From the NCBI GenBank assembly GCA_003142355.1, contig PLMF01000389.1, forward strand, positions 15,020 through 24,429: 9,410 nt of DNA, read 5' to 3'. Positions 1 through 8,100 of this stretch are shown here, one piece after another. The first letter of the stretch is position 1; every line of letters starts with the position of its first letter. Origin of the DNA: Bryobacterales bacterium. Its GTDB lineage: Bacteria; Acidobacteriota; Terriglobia; Bryobacterales; Bryobacteraceae. Under the pieces are notes generated by a model. The model saw only the letters and a program-made list of their open reading frames with translations, was not told where the DNA came from and made no database searches. A program made the translations under genes and the position numbers.

Positions 1-932
1 GTCTTGGGTCCCGGCTGGGGCGGCTCCTCGGTATGCAGCCGCGGCGGCAGCGGCCGCGCGGGCAGCGGGTTGAAGTAACGCTCGGCCAGGCGTTTGGCGT
101 CCGCCGCGTTCACGTCTCCCACAATCGCCATGGTGATATTGGCCGGCACGTAATACTTATCGAAGAACTCTTTGGCATCGGCCCGCCGCAGGCTGACGAT
201 GTCGCTGGGCCATCCTCCCGGCGGATTGCGATAGGGGTGGGCCGCGAACGCGGTGGCCAGCAAATCCTGAATGAGCTTGCCCTGCGGACTCGATTCGACG
301 CGCATGCGGTGCTCTTCCAGCACCACCTCGCGCTCTTTGTAGAACTGGCGGAACACCGGCCGCAGGAAGCGCTGCGATTCCATCAGGAACCAAAGCTCCG
401 TCCGGTTGGAAGGCAGGCTGTAGTAATACTCGGTGGAATCGAGCGCAGTGCCGGCGTTCACGCCCGCGCCCCCGTTGGTTTCGATGATGCTGAGATACAT
501 GTTCGGCACCACGAAGGCTTCCGCGCCGTCGATGGCCATCCTCACCTGCGCCTCGAGCACACCGATCCGGGTGGCGTCGGCTTTGGGTCCCTTGTTGCGC
601 TCGGCCTCGAGGCGGTCGTATGCCTCCTCGACGGCATCCAGGGCTTTCTTCTCGGTCGGCCAGTCGCGGGTTCCGATGGTTTCCGTGCCCTTGAAGGCCA
701 TGTGCTCGAACATGTGGGCGATGCCGGTTTCACCGGACGGATCGTCCACCGACCCGGCGTTCACATAGGTGTGGAATGAGACCACCGGGGCCTCGTGACG
801 CTCAGCGACAATGAAGTGCAGTCCGTTGGAAAGCGTGAACTCGGTGACTTTCTTTTCAAATTCCTTGAGGTCCTGCGCCGGAAGACAGATTGCCCCCGTC
901 AGCAGGATGGCGCAGAGACGAAGTGCTCTCAC
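1..932 (-). CDS. M16 (insulinase/pitrilysin) family zinc peptidase, exported, 3' end outside window
   Basis: The frame is open for 310 codons and runs off the left edge, so the C-terminal half is missing. The start is GTG at 932-930, with AGGAGAGG at 948-941 and an 8-nt spacer; no ATG is better placed. Residues 1-19 (VRALRLCAILLTGAICLPA) form a Sec-type signal peptide, so the enzyme probably acts in the periplasm. The inverted zinc motif HxxEH is at 73-77 (HMFEH, followed by MAFKGT), and the probable third ligand is E202 in REVVLEEHRM. The ETNGGAGVNAGT and STEYYYSLPS segments (151-173) and YYVPANITMAIVGD (260-273) are typical of M16 N-terminal domains. The gap between H77 and E202 is about 50 residues longer than the usual 75 or so. 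The extra part (about 95-140) is charged and helix-like. M16 enzymes degrade peptides in a closed chamber; the substrate here is unknown. It lies 127 nt after the DUF6807 gene and need not belong to that operon. Confidence 0.93.
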   Translation of the reverse strand, partial: MRALRLCAILLTGAICLPAQDLKEFEKKVTEFTLSNGLHFIVAERHEAPVVSFHTYVNAGSVDDPSGETGIAHMFEHMAFKGTETIGTRDWPTEKKALDAVEEAYDRLEAERNKGPKADATRIGVLEAQVRMAIDGAEAFVVPNMYLSIIETNGGAGVNAGTALDSTEYYYSLPSNRTELWFLMESQRFLRPVFRQFYKEREVVLEEHRMRVESSPQGKLIQDLLATAFAAHPYRNPPGGWPSDIVSLRRADAKEFFDKYYVPANITMAIVGDVNAADAKRLAERYFNPLPARPLPPRLHTEEPPQPGPK

Positions 933-1012
933 GATGGTCGCCTCTCCTAGGCTCCTTTGAGGATAGCAAGGCCGCTGTGGAACAATTTGGCGCTACCGCA
1001 CCGCATAGGTGG

Positions 1013-1032
1013 GGCAGGCGGTTCCGCCTGCC
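1013..1032. repeat. Perfect inverted repeat, 9-bp arms (REP-like or terminator stem)
   Basis: GGCAGGCGG (1013-1021) and CCGCCTGCC (1024-1032) are perfect complements around TT; as RNA this gives an 8-bp, very GC-rich stem with a 4-nt loop. It lies in the 127-nt gap between the DUF6807 stop and the M16 start. On the minus strand no T tract follows, so it is not a classic intrinsic terminator for the upstream genes. On the plus strand a T-rich stretch (ATTTCTTTT, 1038-1046) follows, but no plus-strand gene is seen. It could be a dispersed palindromic repeat, a transcript-end stabiliser or a Rho-independent-like stop. Confidence 0.6.
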
Positions 1033-1047
1033 AACCGATTTCTTTTC

Positions 1048-1059
1048 GCGGACGTCCGC
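1048..1059. repeat. 12-bp perfect palindrome directly after the DUF6807 stop codon
   Basis: GCGGACGTCCGC is its own reverse complement and touches the TAG stop of the DUF6807 gene (1062-1060). With the neighbouring 1013-1032 repeat it makes two strong palindromes within 47 bp. It may be part of a transcript-end structure or a binding site for a dimeric protein. No T tract follows in the minus direction. Confidence 0.5.
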
Positions 1060-2022
1060 CTACTTCCCGGCCGTGTAGCTGCTGTACAGCGCCGCAATCT
1101 CCGCCGATTGCACATCGCCCGGGTGCACGATCACCCGATATCGATACCGCAACGACTTGCCCGCTTCCACCGTCTGCGATCCGTTCTGCGACTTATCGTT
1201 GGTGAAAGCCGATACGCCGAACGGGTTGGCGGCAAACAGGCCGTATCCGCGCGCGTGCCAGCGCACGGGATGGCGCGGGTTCTCCGGGTGGTCGAGAATG
1301 GCGACCCCCACCGTTTCGTCGCCGATGGTCCCCGAGTAATCGCACCAGTTGGAGGGCTTGCCCCAAAGCTGCTTCTCGCCGGCCAGCCCATCCGCGTTCA
1401 CAATCTTCCCCGTGCCGCCCTGCTCATCCAGCACGGGGCGCATCCGGATACCAAACGCGCCATCCTTGGTGTCGCCCCACACCACCGTCTGGACGGAAGT
1501 CAGTGTGACGTCGACGTCGATGATGCGCAGCTTCGGATCCGCACGGAAGGTCATGACCCGATCTTCGGTGAGCACTACGTTCCCCTGGCGGTCGGTCCAG
1601 TCGAATGTGGCCGCCAGCGACCCCTGGTCCTTGCCGCTCTTCACCGGGCCCACTTTCCTCAGCACCATCACGCCGCGCTTGGGAGGCTCGGTGTAGCTGG
1701 CCTCGTTGTTCCAGAAGTCGATGCCATTGACGCTGTCGTGCGCGAACCACATGCCGCGCTGGTGGGGGTGGTCCTTGGGCCCCTTCTCTTCTTCGGCCAC
1801 CTTGTCCATGGGAAACGCGCGAGTTACGTAAGTTCCGGTCGCCGCGCGCACCGGCCAGAGATATGGTTTGGTGACTTCGGCGCCCTTCATGTAGAAAGTG
1901 CTGTAAGGCTTGCCTCCGATCTCGATATCGATCTTGTCGGCGCCGGGCGTGATCTTGACTTGGGCGGCGGCGGAGAGGGCCAGCCAGGCAACGGAGAAAA
2001 GGACCAGCAGTCCACGTTTCAT
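1060..2022 (-). CDS. Secreted DUF6807 ('PmoA family') protein
   Basis: This is a 320-residue protein with signal peptide MKRGLLVLFSVAWLALSAAA and probable cleavage before Q21. The body matches the DUF6807 family (PF14100), which carries the misleading name methane oxygenase PmoA and is not a membrane methane monooxygenase subunit: there are no further membrane segments. Recognisable parts are KPYLWPVRAATG (52-63), the histidine-rich DHPHQRGMWFAHD (84-96), IDFWN (101-105) and HPENPRHPVRWHARGYGLF (245-263). The fold is probably a sugar-mutarotase-like beta-sandwich, and the function is unproven. Only 5 nt separate it from the oxidoreductase stop, and its ribosome binding site AGAAGG (2038-2033) lies in the last codons of that gene, so translation is probably coupled. 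A joint role in modifying a sugar outside the cytoplasm is inferred from this pairing. Confidence 0.9.
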   Translation of the reverse strand: MKRGLLVLFSVAWLALSAAAQVKITPGADKIDIEIGGKPYSTFYMKGAEVTKPYLWPVRAATGTYVTRAFPMDKVAEEEKGPKDHPHQRGMWFAHDSVNGIDFWNNEASYTEPPKRGVMVLRKVGPVKSGKDQGSLAATFDWTDRQGNVVLTEDRVMTFRADPKLRIIDVDVTLTSVQTVVWGDTKDGAFGIRMRPVLDEQGGTGKIVNADGLAGEKQLWGKPSNWCDYSGTIGDETVGVAILDHPENPRHPVRWHARGYGLFAANPFGVSAFTNDKSQNGSQTVEAGKSLRYRYRVIVHPGDVQSAEIAALYSSYTAGK

Positions 2023-2027
2023 ATTGT

Positions 2028-3329
2028 TTACACCTTCTCGGGAACTATATACGGTTTGCGGTAGACCCGCGTCGCCAGCTTGTTGGCTTCCGCATCGTTG
2101 ACGCAGGTCAGCGTCTTGGGATCGAAATGCACGGTGCGGCCCAGCCGGTAGGAGATGTTGGCCAGGTGGACCAGAACCGTCGAGGCCGCGCCTTCCTCTA
2201 TTTCGCAGTTGAGCATTTCCCTCTTGTGAGCGCGCACGGCGTCCAGGAAGTTCTGGAAGTGGGTATCGCTCTTGGTCGCCGTCGGACCGGGTTTCTGCTC
2301 TTTGCCGATAAAGCTGAAGTACTTGTTGTAGTTGTCGATCACCAGGTAGCCGTTGGATCCGTAGTACAGGTTGCCGACGGTGCCGCCGAGTCCGCCTCCA
2401 GGGGCGGAGCTGGGGTATTCGCGGTTGGTGATCCAGTGGCGGACTTCGAACTCCAGCATCTTGGTCTTGCCGTTCTCGTTGAACTCGAAGGAGGCGTTCA
2501 GCGTGTTGGGCGTCTCCTGGTCGTCATCGAACATGAAGTGCCCGCCGATAGCGCTCGCCTTGATCGGGTACTTGACGCCCAGGCCCCAGCGCGCTTTGTC
2601 CATTTCGTGAATGCCCTGGTTGCCGATATCCCCGTCGCCGGTATCCCAGAACCAGTGCCAGTTATAGTGGAACCGGTTCTTCGAAAACGGGCGTTTCGGC
2701 GCCGGTCCGGTCCAAAGGTCGTAATCCACGCCCTCCGGCACTTCGGAGATCGGCGTGCGTCCAATGGTGTTGCGCGTTTTGTAGCACAGCCCGCGAGCCA
2801 TGTAGACGTCGCCGATGAGGCCCTCGCGCATCTTCTGCACGCCTTCCTGCAACGCCTCCGACGACCGGCTCTGGCTGCCCTGCTGCACTATGCGGTCGTA
2901 CTTGCGCGCCGCCGCCACAATCTGCTTCGCTTCGAAGATGTTGTGGGTGCAGGGCTTCTCCACATAAACGTCCTTGCCCGCCTGGCACGCCCAGATGGTC
3001 TGTAGAGCATGCCAATGGTTGGGCGTGGCGATGGAGATAGCGTCAATGGACTTGTCGTCGAGGATCTTGCGCATATCCTGGAAGCCCTGCGGCGCCTTCT
3101 TCCCGCTGGATTCCACGCGCTTAACGAAACTGGCCATGTGCGACTGGTCGACATCCGAAATGGCCGCCAGCTCCACGTTGGGCAGGGTTGTCCATTCCCG
3201 GAGGTGGCTGCCTCCGCGGCCGCCGCACCCCACAATTGCGATGCGCACAGTATCGCTGGCACTCGCCAGCACGCGCTTTCCGGCAGTCGCCGCTGCCGCC
3301 GCGCCCATAAGAAAGTATCTTCGATCCAT
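2028..3329 (-). CDS. Tat-exported Gfo/Idh/MocA family oxidoreductase
   Basis: This is a 433-residue NAD(P)-dependent sugar or cyclitol dehydrogenase of the Gfo/Idh/MocA family. The ATG at 3329 was chosen because GAGGAG lies just upstream (3339-3334) and because the protein then opens with MDRRYFLMGAAAAATAG, a twin-arginine (RRxFL) Tat signal. A longer in-frame start at 3458 adds 43 residues without family character and overlaps the GH28 end. The Rossmann motif is VRIAIVGCGGRGGSHL (28-43), the NATPNHWH-like element is ATPNHWH (101-107), and the family's EKP motif is at 124-126. The probable catalytic region is GDIGNQGIHEMD (233-244), with H241 as the candidate base. Tat export suggests it folds with its cofactor before transport, as glucose-fructose oxidoreductase does. 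The substrate cannot be read from the sequence. It lies 92 nt after the GH28 gene and 5 nt before the DUF6807 gene. Confidence 0.93.
   Translation of the reverse strand: MDRRYFLMGAAAAATAGKRVLASASDTVRIAIVGCGGRGGSHLREWTTLPNVELAAISDVDQSHMASFVKRVESSGKKAPQGFQDMRKILDDKSIDAISIATPNHWHALQTIWACQAGKDVYVEKPCTHNIFEAKQIVAAARKYDRIVQQGSQSRSSEALQEGVQKMREGLIGDVYMARGLCYKTRNTIGRTPISEVPEGVDYDLWTGPAPKRPFSKNRFHYNWHWFWDTGDGDIGNQGIHEMDKARWGLGVKYPIKASAIGGHFMFDDDQETPNTLNASFEFNENGKTKMLEFEVRHWITNREYPSSAPGGGLGGTVGNLYYGSNGYLVIDNYNKYFSFIGKEQKPGPTATKSDTHFQNFLDAVRAHKREMLNCEIEEGAASTVLVHLANISYRLGRTVHFDPKTLTCVNDAEANKLATRVYRKPYIVPEKV
2031..2038 (-). promoter_or_regulatory. Ribosome binding site of the DUF6807 gene inside the oxidoreductase end
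   Basis: AGAAGG (2038-2033) lies in the final EKV codons of the oxidoreductase, 10 nt before the DUF6807 ATG at 2022. The stop codon TAA (2030-2028) falls between them, which is a layout typical of translational coupling. Confidence 0.65.
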
Positions 3330-3362
3330 GGATCTCCTCGCGAACCGGGCACACTCCTCCCC

Positions 3363-3398
3363 GGCTCCGTTCAAATTGCTCACTGGGAGGGCGGAGCC
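3363..3398. repeat. Intercistronic inverted repeat, 7-bp arms
   Basis: GGCTCCG (3363-3369) pairs with CGGAGCC (3392-3398) across a 22-nt loop, in the 92-nt gap between the GH28 stop and the oxidoreductase ribosome binding site. No T tract follows on the minus strand, so an mRNA-processing or stability stem is as likely as a terminator. With such short arms, chance is also possible. Confidence 0.35.
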
Positions 3399-3421
3399 AT
3401 TGGGGCTGAGGTTACCCGCCG

Positions 3422-4999
3422 CTATCTGATCGTGCGCACCGGCAACGGCAACTTCCAAATGTCGTCGGCGGTTTCTTCAGTGGCCTTCTTGGCGTTGCCG
3501 AGCGTGTTGCCTTCGAGCACGATGCTCTTCAACTCGCCCGGCGCCGCGGCCAGAAACGTGCCCGTGCCCGCAAAAGCCCTGCTCGCCCGCACCGTGGCGC
3601 CCGGGCAGCGGTCCAGCCTTACCACGGGACTTCCCGATATCGGCGTGCGCGTAGATACGTGGTCCAGCTCCAGCTCCTTGGAATCCCGTATCAGGAACGC
3701 CGGCCCCACTTCGGGGTTCACCTGCACATTGTGCAATTCCATGGCGAGCGTGTCGTGTGCCCGCATTCCGACTTTCCCGGTCGCGATCACGTTGCCGATT
3801 TGCAACCCCGTGACGGGCATCTCCGGCAGTCCCTCGATGTTGATCATGAGCGGCGAGTGGTTGATGGTCATATTGCTGATGGCGATGTTGCGAAACACCG
3901 GCGTCCGCTGCGAAACGGGTTCTTCGGGGCCTCTGGTGTAGTAGTTGGTGACGTTGATCGCTTCGGCTACGGAATCCATGGTCCAGTGATCGAACCTGAC
4001 GTTCTCGATCACCCCACCACGCCCGCGCGTGCTCTTGATGCGCACTCCTTTTTCGGTGCCCTGGCAGACGATGTTGCTGGCCACGATGTTGTGGAAGCCT
4101 CCCGAGGTCTCACTGCCCAGCACCACCGCCCCGTGCCCGTGGTGCACCGTGCAATTGGTGATGGCAACGTTGGCCGTCGGACGGTTGACCCGCAGCCCAT
4201 CGGCGTCCTTTCCCGATTTCAGGCAGATGGCGTCATCGCCGGTGTCCAGGTAGCAGTTGGAAATCAACACGTCCTGGCTGGAGTCGATATCCATGCCGTC
4301 GGTGTTCGCCCCCGGAAACGTCTCGATGGTGACGTCGCGGATGACCACCCGTTGCGAATACAGAATGTGGATGACCCACATCGACGACCCCACGATGTGT
4401 ATGCCCTCGATGAGAATATTCTTGCTCTCCATGGTGCGAATGAACGAGGGCCGCAGCGACGGCGCGGCTTTCTGGAAATCCTCCGGCGGCACCGGCTGCT
4501 TCAAGTCCAGCGTCTTCAATATGCCCATCCAGACGTTCCTCGCCGCGGCCCCGTCCGGCTGGCGCACGAGGTTGAGCCATTGGGCGTTGTCGGTGGTGAT
4601 GGTTCCCCGGCCTCGAATGGTGACATTTTCCAGGTCGTGCCCGCCGATCAGCGGCACTGGCGTGATGCACTCGGTGCCCTCGAGCCTCCCCTTGGTGTAC
4701 GTAAGACCGTCGCGGGAGGCCTCGAACCGCAGCACCGCCCCGGCGTCGATTTCGAACACCAGGTTGCTCACCAGCTCGATGGGCCCGGTGACATATTTTC
4801 CGGCGGGGACGAACACCGTACCACCCCCCGCGGCTTTGGCTGCCTGGATGGCGGAGCGGATGGCTGCCGTGGCGCTCGCCGAACCGTCATTGCGCGCGCC
4901 GTAATCCAGAATGTTGTACACCGGACCGGCGCCCCACATGTTCGCGCCGGCCAAAAGTAAGAACGCCGGCAGAAGCCGGCCTCGAGAGATTAAACTCAT
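3422..4999 (-). CDS. Secreted glycoside hydrolase family 28 (polygalacturonase-like)
   Basis: This is a 525-residue pectinase-type enzyme that hydrolyses alpha-1,4 galacturonan or related pectin links. The start at 4999 has GGAGG (5008-5004) 4 nt upstream and is followed by a signal peptide (LLPAFLLLAGANMWGA, 9-24); the longer in-frame start at 5242 would overlap the receptor gene. The N-terminal part, YNILDYGARNDGSASATAAI (28-47), is the usual pectate-lyase-3/GH28 opening with GGGTVFVPAGKY (58-69). All active-site motifs are present: NTD at 232-234 (catalytic acid D234), DD at 255-256 in DTGDDAICLKSG, GHG at 288-290 with H289, and RIK at 320-322. The rest is a right-handed beta-helix ladder. 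Exo- or endo-action and polygalacturonan versus rhamnogalacturonan cannot be told apart. It follows the receptor by 131 nt and fits a polysaccharide-use operon. Confidence 0.94.
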   Translation of the reverse strand: MSLISRGRLLPAFLLLAGANMWGAGPVYNILDYGARNDGSASATAAIRSAIQAAKAAGGGTVFVPAGKYVTGPIELVSNLVFEIDAGAVLRFEASRDGLTYTKGRLEGTECITPVPLIGGHDLENVTIRGRGTITTDNAQWLNLVRQPDGAAARNVWMGILKTLDLKQPVPPEDFQKAAPSLRPSFIRTMESKNILIEGIHIVGSSMWVIHILYSQRVVIRDVTIETFPGANTDGMDIDSSQDVLISNCYLDTGDDAICLKSGKDADGLRVNRPTANVAITNCTVHHGHGAVVLGSETSGGFHNIVASNIVCQGTEKGVRIKSTRGRGGVIENVRFDHWTMDSVAEAINVTNYYTRGPEEPVSQRTPVFRNIAISNMTINHSPLMINIEGLPEMPVTGLQIGNVIATGKVGMRAHDTLAMELHNVQVNPEVGPAFLIRDSKELELDHVSTRTPISGSPVVRLDRCPGATVRASRAFAGTGTFLAAAPGELKSIVLEGNTLGNAKKATEETADDIWKLPLPVRTIR

Positions 5000-5070
5000 G
5001 AAACCTCCGGATCTCAAGATAGGATTGCAGTCTGCCGCATCCGAGCGACACTGTAGCACACGGCAGGTTG

Positions 5071-5096
5071 GGAGGGTTCCGCTTCCGGAACCCCCC
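5071..5096. repeat. Strong hairpin between the receptor stop and the GH28 start
   Basis: GGGTTCCG (5074-5081) and CGGAACCC (5086-5093) form a perfect 8-bp stem with a 4-nt loop; after one A/C mismatch two more G-C pairs extend it (5071-5072 with 5095-5096). It lies in the 131-nt gap between the receptor and GH28 genes. No T tract follows in the minus direction. It could reduce read-through from receptor to enzyme or protect an mRNA end, giving the two genes different expression. Confidence 0.55.
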
Positions 5097-5130
5097 GCCA
5101 TAAGCCGCGCCCGTCGCCTTGCCGGTGGTG

Positions 5131-8100
5131 TTACCAGACTAAGCGGAGCGCGGTCTCCAGCCGCCGGGGCGTATTGGCCTGGGCGCCGATGGTGCCGAAC
5201 GCCGCGTTGGTCGGCGCGGTGGTCGGTCCGCTGAACGTGCAATGATTCAGGACGTTGAACGCTTCGAACCGGATCTGAACGTAGCGGCGCTCGCCAAACC
5301 GGAAGTTCTTGTCCAGAGAGGTATCGAACTGGTTGGTTCGGTCGCGGCGCAGGTTATTGAACTGGTTGTCGAAGGTTTGGATGTTGCTGGCCAGTTGCTG
5401 AGCCGAAATCACGTTGAACTGGGTGGTGTCGAATGCGGTGCCGTTCGGCTGAGCAGGCTGCAGATTTAGCGGTCCGCCATAGTAGATGTAGTTGCCCCAG
5501 GTGAGCACCGGCCCCGATTGCAGCGTATAGACACCGCTGATCTGCCAGCCGCCTACCAGGGAATCCAGCCAGCGCCGTTGCAGATCGACCGCGCGCCCGC
5601 GGCCGATGGGCAGTCGGTAAGTGGCGGTCAGAATGTTCCGGAGAGGACGCGAATCCGAAGAAACGCGCTTCTCCGGCGCGGAATCGGACGGGTTCAGGTA
5701 GGCCAGGCGGTCCTCCAGCCGGTTCCAGATGAAGTTGTCGATGAGAATCAGCCCGTGTCCATACCGCTTCTGCAGGCGCACGTTCAGGCTCTGGAAATAC
5801 GACGAGCCCGCCGGGTTGTTCTGCATCGTCACGCCATTGTACGTAAACTGCGGGTATGGGACCGCGAGCTGTTGCAGGGTCGTGCTGGTCCCGTTGAAGG
5901 CCGAGACGCTCGGAATCAGCCCCTTGAAGGGATTGGCGTTCGCCAGCGATCCGGTGAGCGCGGTGATGGTCGTGTTATCCCTGGACAGCGAGGTGCTCAT
6001 GAGCTGGCGCGCGATGTAATTGAGGTTCGTGGAGATGGGCTGGTGCACGGTGTGGCTGCCGATGTAGACCACTTCCAGCACCATCTGGCCCGGCAGTTCC
6101 CGCTGCACGCTGAACTCCCAGCGGATGGTGTACGGGTTGATGGAATTGGGGTCGAAGAAGGTGATGGAATTGCCCAAGAACGTGGACGTGCCTTTCGACG
6201 AACCGGACGCCTGCAGGAAGCCGTTGGGGAACGGGCTGGAGAGCGTCGAGAGGACCGGAGGAATCAGCGGCGCGGGCAGCGGAATGGTGGTCTGCTGGCT
6301 GAACCCCGGAGAATTCGGCGTCGGAAGAAGGATGGGATCCACCATCACGCCGATGCCGCCGCGAATCACGGTCTTGTTGTCCCACAGGTTCGGAGTCCAG
6401 GCGAACCCGACGCGCGGGCTGAGGATGTGCGAGTTGGTGTTGTAGATGTTCCGGTTGCCGGAGGTAGGGAAGGTGAGCCCTCCCAGCGCCTTGAAGTTGC
6501 TGGCGGGCCACTGCGGCTGCGGGTTGGCCGCATAGGCGGCGGCAGCGGCCGCGGAGGCCGAGTTGGCGGCCGTCGGGTCGAACCCGTTCACGCTGCGGTT
6601 GTAACGTTCCGTTTCCGGAAAATCGTGATCGAAGCGAAGTCCCAGGTTGAGGGTCAGATTGCTGCGCACGCGCCAGTCGTCATTGATGAACAGCGCCAGG
6701 TACTTGTCTTGGGCCGTGGTCTGGGTGTTCAGGTCGAGACTGCCGTTGGTGGGAACGCCGAGCATGAACTGTGCGAAGTCCTGCCCGAACACAGTGCTGT
6801 TGGCGACAGCCGGGCTGTTAACCCAGGTGCCCGTGAACGAGTACGTGCCGGAGGGGTTCCCGAACGTGTACGCGCTCCAGCGATACTCGCGCACGTCGGT
6901 GCCGATCTTGATGTTGTGGTTGCCGCGGTTCTTCATGACCTGGCCGAAGAACTGGTAGATGTCGTTGTAGTTGGTGCCGTCGCCGTTGTAGCCCAGCGGC
7001 TCAAAGCTGGCGCGGGCGCCGCCCGTGACGCTGGTGCTGAGGAACGTGATGTACGGCAGCATCTTGAATTCCGAGTTGCCGTCGATGTAGGAAGGGAATC
7101 CCAGCGACGAGGGGTCCACCGTATCGGCGGGAGAGGAATGGTTCTCGATGTAGCGCGCCCAACTGAAGCGAACGTCCGCCACCATCGTGGGCGTAATGGT
7201 ATAGACATCCTCCAGAGTGGAGCCTTGGTTAATGCGGTAGAGGTAGTTGCCGGAAGCCGCGTTGCCGAGGAAATTGTTCTTATTCTGCGCCCGATAGTTG
7301 TGCCGGGCATCGAAAGAGAGCCGGTTCCTGTTGCTGACGTTGATATCCAGGTGGCCCAGTTCGTTGTCGTAGCCATCGCTATCCACCGCGTTGATGACGA
7401 AGTTATTCTGCGCGCTGGCCAAGCCCGCGGTATTCGGCTGCGGGAAGTAACTGAGGTATTTGACCGCCACCGGGTCGAGGCGGTTGGTGGGGATGATGTT
7501 GTTGGGGAATGGCGTACGCGAAACCAGGGTGCCGGAAAGGATTCCCGAATTGGGATCGTAGATGGTGGCGGCGTTGGTCGAGAGCTTCAGCAGCGTGGAG
7601 AAATCGCCTTGCCGCTCGGCGGCGGTAGGCACCGACGTGAAGTTCTCCGGGTTGCCGGTTTCGAGCGGCGAGTTCGCCGGGTCGGAATCGCGCATCCCTT
7701 CCCAGCCGAAGAACCAGAAGACGCGGTTCTTGCCGTTGAAGATCTTGGGCACGAACACCGGGCCGCCGCTCGTGATGCCGTATTGATTCTGGTGATACGG
7801 AGGCCGCGGCACGCTCTTGGCATTGTTGAAGAAGGTATTGGCGTCCACCGCGGACGTCTGGTTGTAGATGTAGGCGGAGCCGTGCAGCGAGTTGGTGCCG
7901 CCCTTGGTGATCATGTTGACCGTGCCGCCCATGGTGTGGCCGTTGGCGGCGTCCATGTCGAATGTGTTGACGCGCACTTCCGTCACCGCGTCCTGCATCG
8001 GGCTGTAGGCCATCTGGTTGGTCTGGCCCGCGTTGGGCGCGCCGTTCAGAAGCACCTCGTTGTGCGTGGCGGGCGCCCCCCCGATGCTGATGGAATTGGG

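Noticed and set aside
33..779. A 248-codon plus-strand frame opposite the M16 gene
   Set aside because: The minus-strand frame carries HxxEH and other M16 motifs and is open to the window edge.
1060..2022. Reading the 'PmoA' label as a methane monooxygenase subunit
   Set aside because: The protein is soluble and secreted, with no membrane segments beyond the signal peptide; the DUF6807 family name is a historical misnomer.
1009..2064. A 351-codon plus-strand frame opposite the DUF6807 gene
   Set aside because: Composition is that of a shadow frame; the minus-strand gene has a signal peptide, a ribosome binding site and family motifs.
3330..3458. Upstream in-frame start giving a 43-residue longer oxidoreductase
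   Set aside because: It would put the Tat signal inside the protein and overlap the GH28 end; the start at 3329 has its own ribosome binding site.
3659..4960. A 433-codon plus-strand frame opposite the GH28 gene
   Set aside because: No family resemblance, and the minus strand carries all GH28 motifs in one continuous frame.
5015..5060. Extended -10-like TGCTACAGT before the GH28 gene as an internal promoter
   Set aside because: No acceptable -35 box at 16-18 bp and only 4 of 6 matches in the -10 box; too weak to call.
5000..5242. Upstream in-frame start giving an 81-residue longer GH28 protein
   Set aside because: The extra part overlaps the receptor gene, has no family character and would bury the signal peptide; the start at 4999 has GGAGG upstream.
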